Assembly (NCBI GenBank): GCA_029548715.1
Contig: JAKPMW010000252.1
Coordinates: 1-12,296 of the forward strand
From: Spirochaetota bacterium
Lineage (GTDB): Bacteria > Spirochaetota > JAGLSM01 > JAKPMW01
Length of the DNA: 12,296 nt
Reading direction: 5' to 3'
The notes under the pieces were generated by a model, which was not told where the DNA came from, made no database searches, and saw nothing but the letters and a program-made list of their open reading frames with translations. Numbering within the stretch: position 1 is the first letter of the stretch; the number at the start of each line of letters is the position of its first letter. Below, in pieces: positions 6,022 through 12,296 of this stretch. The position numbers and the translations under genes are program-made.

Positions 6022-7193
6022 CCCGGCTCCTGCATATCCTGTGCAGCGTACTCATTCCGTTCTGCACCGCAGTTGTCGCCCTCCCGTCCCCCCTCGCTGC
6101 CCGCGAGCGGCCGTTTTCTCCCGGATCGGCACGGGCCCAGGCCATGGGCATGACCTGGATCGCCTGCACAGCCCCTGAGGATGCCGCGTTTTTCAATCCG
6201 GCCTGGCTTGCTTCGGAGGATGAGCGCTTTACCATCATCCGGCTCCGGACTGGAGCCAATTCGGACGGTCTGGCCCTGCTCTTCGGCCAAACGGGAGACG
6301 ACATCAGGATGTTCGGCTCGGACTCCGGCGCCGGGATTCCCCCCCGTGGATTTATGGATACCATGACGGGTTTTGACGCGGTCTATGAAACCAGCGGGCC
6401 GCTCTTTCTCTCATACAAGGGTGAGGGGTTTGGAATCGGGCTGTACTCAAGCTCAAGAGGCGGCTTCAACGCCCACGGGACGACACTCCCCACCGCAACC
6501 CTCGAACATGATTTTGACATCGGTGCCATCGCCGGACTGGCCCTGCCCATCACCCTGGATGAGGATACCGGGCTGCAGCTTCTTCTTGGCGGAACCATCA
6601 AGTACCTTGTCCGGATTCGCCATATCGCCAGCGAGGTGCCTCTTACCGAGGCATCCCGCCTCGTTGACCCCTTTGCCTTTTCGGGAGATTTCCGCATCGG
6701 ACAGGCGATCGGCTCGGACCTCGGGATTACCTGGAGAACACCCTATTTTTCAGTCGGAGTCGTCTGGTATGACTGGTTCGGCACAACCCTGTCGTGGAAC
6801 GAATACAGCGGAGATTTCAAGACCAAAGACACCAAACTGGAAGATACACACATCACTCCAATGATCGGTGCAGGCATTGCCTGGACCCCGCCTGATCTCT
6901 TTGGACTCCCTTCATGGCTCTTCTCGAACACGCAGATCGCAATCGATGTTCGCGGTTTTCTCGAAGAGGAAGACTCCTTTTTCAAGATGCTGCACATCGG
7001 GTTTGAAAGCACGTTCCTGCACTTCGCCACCATCCGGCTCGGAATCAATGCCGGCTACCCAACCTGTGGCCTGGCCTTCCTGCTCTTTGGCGGTCTCAAT
7101 CTGGAATACACGCTTGCAACCGAAGAACGGGGCCGGCTCCCGGGGCAAAACCCTCTGACGCTGCATACCATTTCAGTAACCCTGATGCTCTGA
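6018..7193 (+). CDS. Outer-membrane beta-barrel protein, FadL/PorV-like
   Basis: This 391-residue protein starts at a GTG with GGAGG 7 nt upstream. A signal peptide is likely (hydrophobic MTRLLHILCSVLIPFC, cleavage around SPLAARE). After it comes SARAQAMGMTWIA followed by PEDAAFFNPAWLA at 53-65, the same arrangement as GSKANAMG...DDPSAVFYNPAGL in the porin at 1781-3031 and in PorV/FadL-type barrels generally. The remainder alternates strand-like aromatic/Gly segments (GFGIGLYSSSRGGF, LQLLLGGTIKYLVRI, YFSVGVVWYDWFG) and ends in a short hydrophobic strand, TISVTLML. It also resembles, from memory, the spirochaete UPF0164 proteins. It lies in one unit with the upstream lipoprotein. Substrate is unknown. 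It is convergent with the gene at 7231-7566, and I see no clear terminator in the 37-nt gap. Confidence 0.8.
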   Translation: MTRLLHILCSVLIPFCTAVVALPSPLAARERPFSPGSARAQAMGMTWIACTAPEDAAFFNPAWLASEDERFTIIRLRTGANSDGLALLFGQTGDDIRMFGSDSGAGIPPRGFMDTMTGFDAVYETSGPLFLSYKGEGFGIGLYSSSRGGFNAHGTTLPTATLEHDFDIGAIAGLALPITLDEDTGLQLLLGGTIKYLVRIRHIASEVPLTEASRLVDPFAFSGDFRIGQAIGSDLGITWRTPYFSVGVVWYDWFGTTLSWNEYSGDFKTKDTKLEDTHITPMIGAGIAWTPPDLFGLPSWLFSNTQIAIDVRGFLEEEDSFFKMLHIGFESTFLHFATIRLGINAGYPTCGLAFLLFGGLNLEYTLATEERGRLPGQNPLTLHTISVTLML

Positions 7194-7230
7194 AACTGCG
7201 GCTCAGGGTGCGGCCCTTCAGACGACAGCC

Positions 7231-7566
7231 TCAGGGCAGGAGGATATCGTCAACCACAAAGGGCAGGTACCGAAAGGCCAGGGCCCCTTTGCGAACCCAG
7301 AGCCTGACCAGGGGCACGGCCCGTCCGTCAAGGGTCACCATGGTCTCGACCTGCTCCATCCGGTCAACGTCGGCAAGTGAAAAATCGAGGAAGGTGGGTG
7401 CTCCCGAATCAACCCCGCAGGCCAGCACCATCCGCTCCTCCGAATCCCGGTGCTTGTTGGGAACACCGGTATAGGCCACATGGGTTTCGCTGCACACCTG
7501 CCCCTTCGCGTAGCGCTCGATCTCGAACCTCGGAGCCTGCGCCAGGCACTCTGCACATCCTGCCAT
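7231..7566 (-). CDS. Four-cysteine small protein, unknown function
   Basis: I do not recognise this 111-residue protein. It opens with a CxxC pair (Cys4, Cys7 in MAGCAECLAQ) and has two more cysteines at 25 and 50, enough for one zinc or iron-sulfur site, though the wide spacing is not that of a standard zinc ribbon. The C-terminal half has beta-strand character (VETMVTLDGRAVPLVRLWVR, then ALAFRYLPFVVDD). There is no signal peptide or membrane helix. GGAGGG ends 5 nt before the ATG, and a sigma70-type promoter with 17-nt spacing lies at 7602-7630, which supports a real gene. It stands alone between convergent and downstream-ending neighbours. Confidence 0.75.
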   Translation of the reverse strand: MAGCAECLAQAPRFEIERYAKGQVCSETHVAYTGVPNKHRDSEERMVLACGVDSGAPTFLDFSLADVDRMEQVETMVTLDGRAVPLVRLWVRKGALAFRYLPFVVDDILLP

Positions 7567-7601
7567 CGATTCCCTCCATGTCGAACTTCATCTCTGCCCC
7601 A

Positions 7602-7630
7602 AGGATAGAATACCGGAGCCATCCGGTCAA
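7602..7630 (-). promoter_or_regulatory. Sigma70-type promoter of the four-cysteine gene
   Basis: On the minus strand TTGACC (7625-7630) and TATCCT (7602-7607) are separated by exactly 17 nt. They match the -35 and -10 consensus at five and four positions. The implied start point near 7595 leaves a leader of about 30 nt ending in a good Shine-Dalgarno. Confidence 0.6.
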
Positions 7631-7643
7631 CACCCCGCATGAC

Positions 7644-7695
7644 AATCCGGGATACGCATGACTATAGCATGATACCATGGCGTTTATCCCGGATT
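7644..7695. repeat. 11-bp inverted repeat upstream of the four-cysteine gene
   Basis: AATCCGGGATA at 7644-7654 is repeated as its exact reverse complement TATCCCGGATT at 7685-7695, with 30 nt between. It ends about 14 nt upstream of the -35 box at 7625-7630. This suits a two-site regulator (centres 41 nt apart, near four helical turns) or a large RNA stem-loop. Confidence 0.7.
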
Positions 7696-7744
7696 CGGAT
7701 CACAGATTTGCAATAGATTCATCGCCAGGCCCGCACAAGACCCG

Positions 7745-7768
7745 AAAAAAGGGCCCCCGAAGGGGCCC
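7745..7768 (-). terminator. Strong terminator of the clostripain-like gene
   Basis: On the minus strand a 7-bp all-GC stem, GGGCCCC/GGGGCCC, closes a UUCG tetraloop and is followed by six T residues. It lies 25 nt past the stop codon of the peptidase gene. This is a textbook intrinsic terminator. Confidence 0.92.
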
Positions 7769-7793
7769 CCTGCGAAGCATGGTATCAGGCAGA

Positions 7794-10211
7794 TCAGAAG
7801 GTTGACGGCGTCCCGGTATTGGACGGATCGTACCAGGCCTCCATCAGTTCCATCCAGCTTGTAACCGAACCATCGCTGTTGAAGGTGCAGAAGTCGATGT
7901 TCCCGTACACCTGCGAACTTGTCCCGCTGCGCTGGTCGCGGCTGGTGTACCAGTCCTGTGTCCCGTAATCGGACGAGCTGTACGAGAAGAAAATCGAGAG
8001 TCCGCGCTTGACCGTGCTCCCGGTTCCCCAGTAATAGCTGGTCCCGTAACCCGAAACGCCCGACGCCACCGTTGCCGTTTCACCGTAGGCCTTGATCACT
8101 GCATCGCCCAGCGCTGTCAGCACGGTATTGGCTGCCGTCTTGAGTGTGGTCGAATAGGTCGAGCTGGCCGCAATCTTGGAGCACAGCGATCCCAGATCGA
8201 AATAGGGATAGTTCTGCCTCGAATAGGTGTCCGTGTTGTCGTAATACTTGACTGCCGAGTTTCGGGTAGACTCGATGGAAGACTTCTTGTTTTCCGCATA
8301 CATGGCCACAGCCATATTGTCCACCGCAGTCTTGAGAGCCGCGATCTTCGAGAGGTCGGTTGCCGCCAGTGTCTCGCCATCACCCACCGGGTTGGCCTGG
8401 ATCTGGACCTTGTATGCATCCACAATCAGGGTTGCAAAGCTGGCCGGTGTAATGGAGGCTGACCCGAGATTTCCGAAGATATACTCGTAATCCCAGCCAT
8501 CACCCTGCTCGGTCTGCATGGAGGCCACCATGTAGCTGGCCAGATTGCGGAACTCGTAGGCTGTCTCGACTGTGCTCATCAGACAGGCATCAAACCCGAG
8601 GATGGCGAGTTTTGAGGTCGAGGTAAAGCGCTGGGCCAGGGCCTGCTGAACCTCATCAAGGTAGAGGCAGTCGTCACCACTGGCGTCATCCCAGCAGATA
8701 GCCTTGGCCGGTCTTTCGGTCGCAGCCCAGTCCCTTGCACCACCACCATGGTTCCAGAGAACCACCTTGTAGTTGTTGGCCGGGAAATATGTTTTTCCGT
8801 AATTGATAAACCAGGAGAGGGTGGCAGGATCGCCCATGTTCTTTTCACCGCAGTTGGCGATATGCCCCCAGCCGGAACCATTGTCATCCAGGCGCTCAGA
8901 GCTGAAATAGGTCATCGACGAAGAATCCGGGCGCACGCGATAGAGGCGAGTATCCGTCCAGTCGCTCCCTGTTGACTCTGTTTTTGCCGAAGTATATCCA
9001 TCCGCAGTTGATGAACCGGTCGCGCGGTCAAGAAGCACAATCACGTTGATATTGTCGGAGATGGCGACTCCGGCGTTGGCCAGGCCCTTTTCCATCTCGT
9101 TCATGTCTTCAAGACCCGCCGCCTCAAGGTTGTTGTCCGCATCCAGATACACCATCACGGTCCAGTTTTTGACCGACGCGCTCTGGGACGAGGAAGACGA
9201 CGAGGAGGAAGACGAAACACTTGAGGACGAGCTGGCTGTTCCGCTGGTGTATTCGAGTGCATCGATCTTCCAACCGCTGGCAGCTACGCTTGAATCAGAG
9301 GTAAAGCGGATCTTGACCGTATCACCAGCCACCTCGATGGAAGTAAACGCCCCCTTGCTGCCGGTGTACGTGGCAAGCACGGTCCCGAGGCTGTTCATGA
9401 TGTACACCTTGTCATAATTGTTTTCGGTATTGAAGGCCGAAAAATGCACCCGCACCTTCGAGGCACCCGGCTGGGTCAGGGTCGAAGTGATATCCTGACT
9501 ATTGGGGTAGTTTGAAGGGTAGTTGGGAGAGGTCAGGCTCTTGGCCACGCTGACCCAGCCTGTCTGGGTCGAGCTGCTGCTCGAAGAGGAGACGCTGGAT
9601 GACGAACTGCTGCTTGAGGATGAGACGCTCGACGAGGACGAACTGGCCGTCCCTTCATACGATGTCCAGGTAATGTCATCCACGGCCACCTGCCCGGCCG
9701 ATGTCGAAGACTGGATCAACTGGATGGTCACACTCCCGGTCCGGTTGACCGTATAGGGTCCGGCTGTCAACACCGTCGTGCCCGATGTTGCCAGCGTGGC
9801 AATGGTTGTTCCATTGACCTTGACCAGCAGGCTGGTGGCTGTGCTGTACGCTTTCTTGTACTTGAAGGACAGGGTCCCGACGCCATTATTGACCGTCACG
9901 CTCAGGGCCGAGGCGGGGGACTGGCCCTTGCCCAGCACCGCTGTCTTGCCCGTCAGGGTAACCCCGCCCCAGGCCGTCTTCGTGTAAGCCCAGGACCAGC
10001 CACCAACTCCGGTAAAACTGCCTGTCACATAGCTCGTTCCCGTAGCTGTGCATGAATCAAACGTCTCTGTGTACGTCGAAACAGTCCTGGCCCTGGCTGC
10101 CTGATCCAGCGCGGCCTGATCATCAACACCGGTGACTTCAGGGGCAATGCTGCAGGCTGACAGAACCGCCAGCGCAGCGGCAACGGATACAAAACGACTC
10201 CATACTCTCAT
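7794..10211 (-). CDS. Clostripain-family (C11) peptidase lipoprotein with CUB-like domain
   Basis: This 805-residue secreted cysteine peptidase has a lipoprotein signal MRVWSRFVSVAAALAVLSAC (lipobox LSA-Cys20). Residues about 45-187 form a beta-sandwich-like region (TYTETFDSC to AVDDITWTSY) of a kind often attached to secreted enzymes. A poly-Ser linker follows, then a CUB-like domain at about 218-321 (SPNYPSNYP, YDKVYI, IRFTSDSS). A second poly-Ser linker leads to the C11 domain from about 347: WTVMVYLDADNNLE, the catalytic His at about 488 in LWNHGGGARDW, and the catalytic Cys at about 543 in GFDACLMSTVE. C11 enzymes usually cleave after Arg or Lys. Both catalytic residues are intact. The ATG at 10211 has GGAG 7 nt upstream; a further in-frame start 15 codons earlier has no such site and lies before the signal peptide. 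It is a single-gene unit with its own terminator. The likely role is extracellular protein degradation; the CUB-like domain may bind substrate. Confidence 0.92.
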   Translation of the reverse strand: MRVWSRFVSVAAALAVLSACSIAPEVTGVDDQAALDQAARARTVSTYTETFDSCTATGTSYVTGSFTGVGGWSWAYTKTAWGGVTLTGKTAVLGKGQSPASALSVTVNNGVGTLSFKYKKAYSTATSLLVKVNGTTIATLATSGTTVLTAGPYTVNRTGSVTIQLIQSSTSAGQVAVDDITWTSYEGTASSSSSSVSSSSSSSSSSVSSSSSSSTQTGWVSVAKSLTSPNYPSNYPNSQDITSTLTQPGASKVRVHFSAFNTENNYDKVYIMNSLGTVLATYTGSKGAFTSIEVAGDTVKIRFTSDSSVAASGWKIDALEYTSGTASSSSSVSSSSSSSSSSQSASVKNWTVMVYLDADNNLEAAGLEDMNEMEKGLANAGVAISDNINVIVLLDRATGSSTADGYTSAKTESTGSDWTDTRLYRVRPDSSSMTYFSSERLDDNGSGWGHIANCGEKNMGDPATLSWFINYGKTYFPANNYKVVLWNHGGGARDWAATERPAKAICWDDASGDDCLYLDEVQQALAQRFTSTSKLAILGFDACLMSTVETAYEFRNLASYMVASMQTEQGDGWDYEYIFGNLGSASITPASFATLIVDAYKVQIQANPVGDGETLAATDLSKIAALKTAVDNMAVAMYAENKKSSIESTRNSAVKYYDNTDTYSRQNYPYFDLGSLCSKIAASSTYSTTLKTAANTVLTALGDAVIKAYGETATVASGVSGYGTSYYWGTGSTVKRGLSIFFSYSSSDYGTQDWYTSRDQRSGTSSQVYGNIDFCTFNSDGSVTSWMELMEAWYDPSNTGTPSTF
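9186..9233 (-). repeat. Poly-serine linker, CUB-like to peptidase
   Basis: Sixteen codons encode five Ser, one Val and ten Ser, using TCN and AGY codons in mixed order, so this is not a simple nucleotide repeat. It joins the CUB-like domain to the C11 domain as a flexible spacer. Confidence 0.9.
9570..9644 (-). repeat. Poly-serine linker, N-terminal domain to CUB-like
   Basis: Twenty-five codons encode Ser runs of 6, 10 and 7 broken by two Val, again in mixed Ser codons. Both linkers follow a Gly-Thr-Ala and keep a Val-plus-ten-Ser core, so one may be a diverged copy of the other. Confidence 0.9.
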
Positions 10212-10384
10212 GGTACCACTCCATTCATATGTCAAGTTTGTACTATCGTGGGACACATCCTCTCATACCCCCATATTCCGTCAATAAAATTCATCTTTTT
10301 TTCAAAAACTCTCTCCCTCCCTGTGCGTGCCACCGGAGCCGTTTTGTACTATTTTTAGGATCAACCGAACACAAGAGGACTCCC

Positions 10385-11821
10385 ATGGAATTTGAAGCCG
10401 TCATCGGACTTGAAGTACATGCGCAGCTTAATACCGCAACAAAGATCTTCTGCTCATGCGCCAACCGCTTTGGGGCCGAGCCAAACACCCTGACCTGCCC
10501 CGTCTGCCAGGGACATCCGGGCGTCCTCCCTGTCTTGAACGGCAAGGCCCTGACGAAAGCCATCAAGGCCGGTCTGGCATTAGGGGGTACTGTTGCCCGC
10601 TACTCACGCTTTGACCGGAAAAACTACTTTTACCCGGACCTGCCCAAGGCCTACCAGATCTCACAATACGAGCACCCAATCGTCATCGGAGGGGGCGTCA
10701 CCGTCGTCCGTGATGACGGGAGCGAGCACACCTTCCCCCTGACCCGGATCCATATGGAAGAGGATGCCGGAAAACTGGTCCACCCGGCCGACACAAACAC
10801 ACACTCCCTGGTAGACCTCAACCGCGCCGGCACTCCCCTGATCGAGATTGTCAGCGAACCCGAACTGCACAGCCCCGAGGATGCGGCCCTCTATCTGACC
10901 GAGCTCAGGGCAATCCTGCGCTATATTGACGTTTCGGACTGCAACATGGAGGAGGGTTCGCTGCGCTGCGATGCCAACGTCTCCATCCGGCCCAGGGGGG
11001 CAACAACCCTGGGAACAAAGGTTGAAATCAAAAACCTCAACTCGATCAAGGGCGTATCAAAAGCGATTGAATATGAAATCAGGCGTCAGACTGAGGCTCT
11101 TGCTTGCGGAACAGCGATCGTCCAGGAAACCAGGCTCTTTGACGCAGACAGGGAGGTTACCCTGTCGATGCGCAGCAAGGAAGAGGCGCACGATTATCGC
11201 TATTTTCCCGATCCCGATCTGGTCCCGGTCCTGGTCACGGAAGAGCGGATCAACGAGCTGCGGGCATCACTCCCCGAACTCCCCAGGGCACGCAAGAAGC
11301 GCTTTATGGAGCAATACGGGCTGACCCCGAAAGATGTGGGAACCCTCTGCGCCAGCCGTGAGCTGGCTGACTGGTTTGAGACCGCCGCCGCCCTGGCAAA
11401 GAACCCGAAAAAAGTTGCCAACTGGATTCAGGCCGAAGTCCTCAGGATACTGAATGCCAAAAACCAGGACATCGCCGATTTCAGCGTATCACCACAGGAC
11501 ACAGCCGGACTGCTCAACCTCGTCGAAGACGGAACCATCAGCGGAAAGATCGCCAAGGACGTGTTTGAAAAAATGGTCACGACCGGACAGGACGCCGAAA
11601 GCATCATCGAAGCGGAAGGCCTGCGCCAGGTCTCGGACAGCAACGAGATTGATCTGGTGATTGCAGCCGTCCTTGCGGCCAACCCTGCCCAGGTGGAGCA
11701 ATACAGGAGCGGAAAAACCGCCGTAAAAGGTTTTCTGGTCGGTCAGATCATGAAACAAAGCGGAGGAAAAGCCAATCCGGCACTGGTCAACCAGCTTCTT
11801 GAGCAAAAATTGAACCAGTAG
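10385..11821 (+). CDS. gatB: Asp/Glu-tRNA(Asn/Gln) amidotransferase subunit B
   Basis: This 478-residue protein is the tRNA-binding, kinase-like subunit of GatCAB. It activates the misacylated Asp-tRNA(Asn) or Glu-tRNA(Gln) with ATP before amide transfer from GatA. The N-terminus EFEAVIGLEVHAQLNT is characteristic. A zinc site is formed by Cys23, Cys25, Cys38 and Cys41 (FCSCANRF and TCPVCQGHPG). The catalytic cradle shows as YFYPDLPKAYQISQY, the RIHMEEDAGK segment and the signature SLVDLNRAGTPLIEIVSEPE at 141-160. The C-terminal YqeY-like domain covers about 330-478 and ends GKANPALVNQLLEQKL. Length is normal. The ATG has AGAGG 6 nt upstream; an in-frame reading from 10229 has no ribosome-binding site and an unrelated N-terminus. 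gatA and gatC are not adjacent here. It is divergent from the peptidase gene. Confidence 0.97.
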   Translation: MEFEAVIGLEVHAQLNTATKIFCSCANRFGAEPNTLTCPVCQGHPGVLPVLNGKALTKAIKAGLALGGTVARYSRFDRKNYFYPDLPKAYQISQYEHPIVIGGGVTVVRDDGSEHTFPLTRIHMEEDAGKLVHPADTNTHSLVDLNRAGTPLIEIVSEPELHSPEDAALYLTELRAILRYIDVSDCNMEEGSLRCDANVSIRPRGATTLGTKVEIKNLNSIKGVSKAIEYEIRRQTEALACGTAIVQETRLFDADREVTLSMRSKEEAHDYRYFPDPDLVPVLVTEERINELRASLPELPRARKKRFMEQYGLTPKDVGTLCASRELADWFETAAALAKNPKKVANWIQAEVLRILNAKNQDIADFSVSPQDTAGLLNLVEDGTISGKIAKDVFEKMVTTGQDAESIIEAEGLRQVSDSNEIDLVIAAVLAANPAQVEQYRSGKTAVKGFLVGQIMKQSGGKANPALVNQLLEQKLNQ

Positions 11822-11851
11822 GCACCATCAGCCAGGGCATACCTTCTACTT

Positions 11852-12296
11852 TCAGGCCACACCAGCCCGCTGCCGGATTCGGGACATCGAAGCAGCCCGC
11901 TCGTACGCATCCTGTGCCGGTTTTTCGGTGTGCCTGACGCTTTCTGCCCCCGCCATACCGGAAAGACTGCCCATCCCCAGCATCACCCGGATCTCGTCCC
12001 GCTCGATGAGGGATATCTGCCTGTTTCTGGCGAATGACCGGGCATCGTCGGAAAAACCAACAACCGAAAACACCCAGGCGTGCCGGCCCCTGACGACACG
12101 CAACTCATCAGCGACCTCCTGCAAGTCCCTCTCCCCAACGGCAGAGAGACTCCGCGAGAAATGCAGGAGGACGGTCTCCCGCTTGCCCTCCCGCTCCAGA
12201 AGTCCATGGATCACAAGATCCCGTTTTCTGGTGACCTTGTCCCGCAGGCCCGCAATACCGAGAGCAGAAAGGATCCGCCCGGCCAGGCTCCGGAAT
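11852..12296 (-). CDS. Mrr/restriction-endonuclease-like protein, C-terminal part
   Basis: The frame stays open to the window edge, so only the last 147 residues are seen and the true start is outside. The pattern resembles the C-terminal part of Mrr-type PD-(D/E)xK nucleases: RKRDLVIHGLL (position of the first catalytic Asp), TVLLHFSRS (the strand that normally holds (E/Q)xK), ERDLQEVADEL (helix), then HAWVFSVVGFSDDARSFARN with ISLIERDEI, matching the usual 'GF..dA..fA...i.LId.deL' ending. The expected (E/Q)xK is replaced by HFS, so the site may be inactive, or the family assignment may be only structural. A tail of about 45 residues rich in Ala, Arg and Ser follows. It is convergent with gatB, 30 nt apart. 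Confidence 0.6.
   Translation of the reverse strand, partial: FRSLAGRILSALGIAGLRDKVTRKRDLVIHGLLEREGKRETVLLHFSRSLSAVGERDLQEVADELRVVRGRHAWVFSVVGFSDDARSFARNRQISLIERDEIRVMLGMGSLSGMAGAESVRHTEKPAQDAYERAASMSRIRQRAGVA

Noticed and set aside
9046..9756. Plus-strand frames rich in Asp and Glu opposite the peptidase gene
   Set aside because: The acidic runs are just the reverse complement of the poly-serine codons.
10207..10235. TTGACA on the minus strand as the -35 box of the peptidase promoter
   Set aside because: A 17-nt spacing would put the -10 box on the start codon, leaving no leader for the observed Shine-Dalgarno site.
1..12296. tRNA, rRNA, CRISPR array, toxin-antitoxin pair or phage genes
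   Set aside because: I looked for cloverleaf-like arms, spaced direct repeats, paired small genes and phage motifs and saw none beyond the features listed.

Overview
The window reads as chromosomal DNA of a diderm (Gram-negative-type) bacterium with moderately high GC. It carries two outer-membrane beta-barrel proteins of the FadL/PorV kind, two lipoproteins with clear lipoboxes, a single-chain (alpha2) glycyl-tRNA synthetase and a GatB subunit of the tRNA-dependent amidotransferase. An alpha2 GlyRS argues against most Proteobacteria, which use the alpha2beta2 enzyme. Together with FadL-like barrels and a serine-linker lipoprotein peptidase it would fit a free-living spirochaete or a similar deep-branching diderm. 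That placement is inference; no rRNA or tRNA gene is present to settle it.

Layout. 1-170: short non-coding or undetermined edge. 171-1521 (minus): rdgB followed by an RluB/RsuA-type pseudouridine synthase, overlapping by 11 nt. 1522-1780: non-coding, but dense in hairpins on the minus strand, with a perfect 28-nt palindrome at one end and an intrinsic terminator at the other. 1781-3031 (minus): FadL-like porin. 3055-3110: large terminator-type hairpin directly ahead of the porin ribosome-binding site. 3156-3389 (minus): small acidic coiled-coil protein, divergent from glyQS (3592-4983, plus). 5003-5125: compact element with terminal inverted repeats and a long central stem, looking like a MITE. 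5281-7193 (plus): a lipoprotein and a second beta-barrel protein, overlapping by 4 nt. 7231-7566 (minus): unrecognised four-cysteine protein with a good sigma70-type promoter and an inverted repeat upstream. 7794-10211 (minus): large lipoprotein peptidase with an N-terminal beta-sandwich-like region, a CUB-like domain and a clostripain (C11) domain, joined by two poly-serine linkers and ended by a UUCG-loop terminator. 10385-11821 (plus): gatB. 11852-12296 (minus, cut by the window end): C-terminus of an Mrr/restriction-endonuclease-like protein.

How the genes work together. Most are housekeeping: nucleotide-pool sanitation, rRNA modification and tRNA charging. Mixed with these are cell-envelope genes: two barrels, a lipoprotein partner and a secreted, surface-anchored peptidase. 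I see no multi-gene defence or biosynthetic system. The parts most worth a second look are non-coding: the hairpin array behind the porin, the attenuator-like hairpin in front of it, the MITE-like element, and the inverted repeat near the four-cysteine gene.
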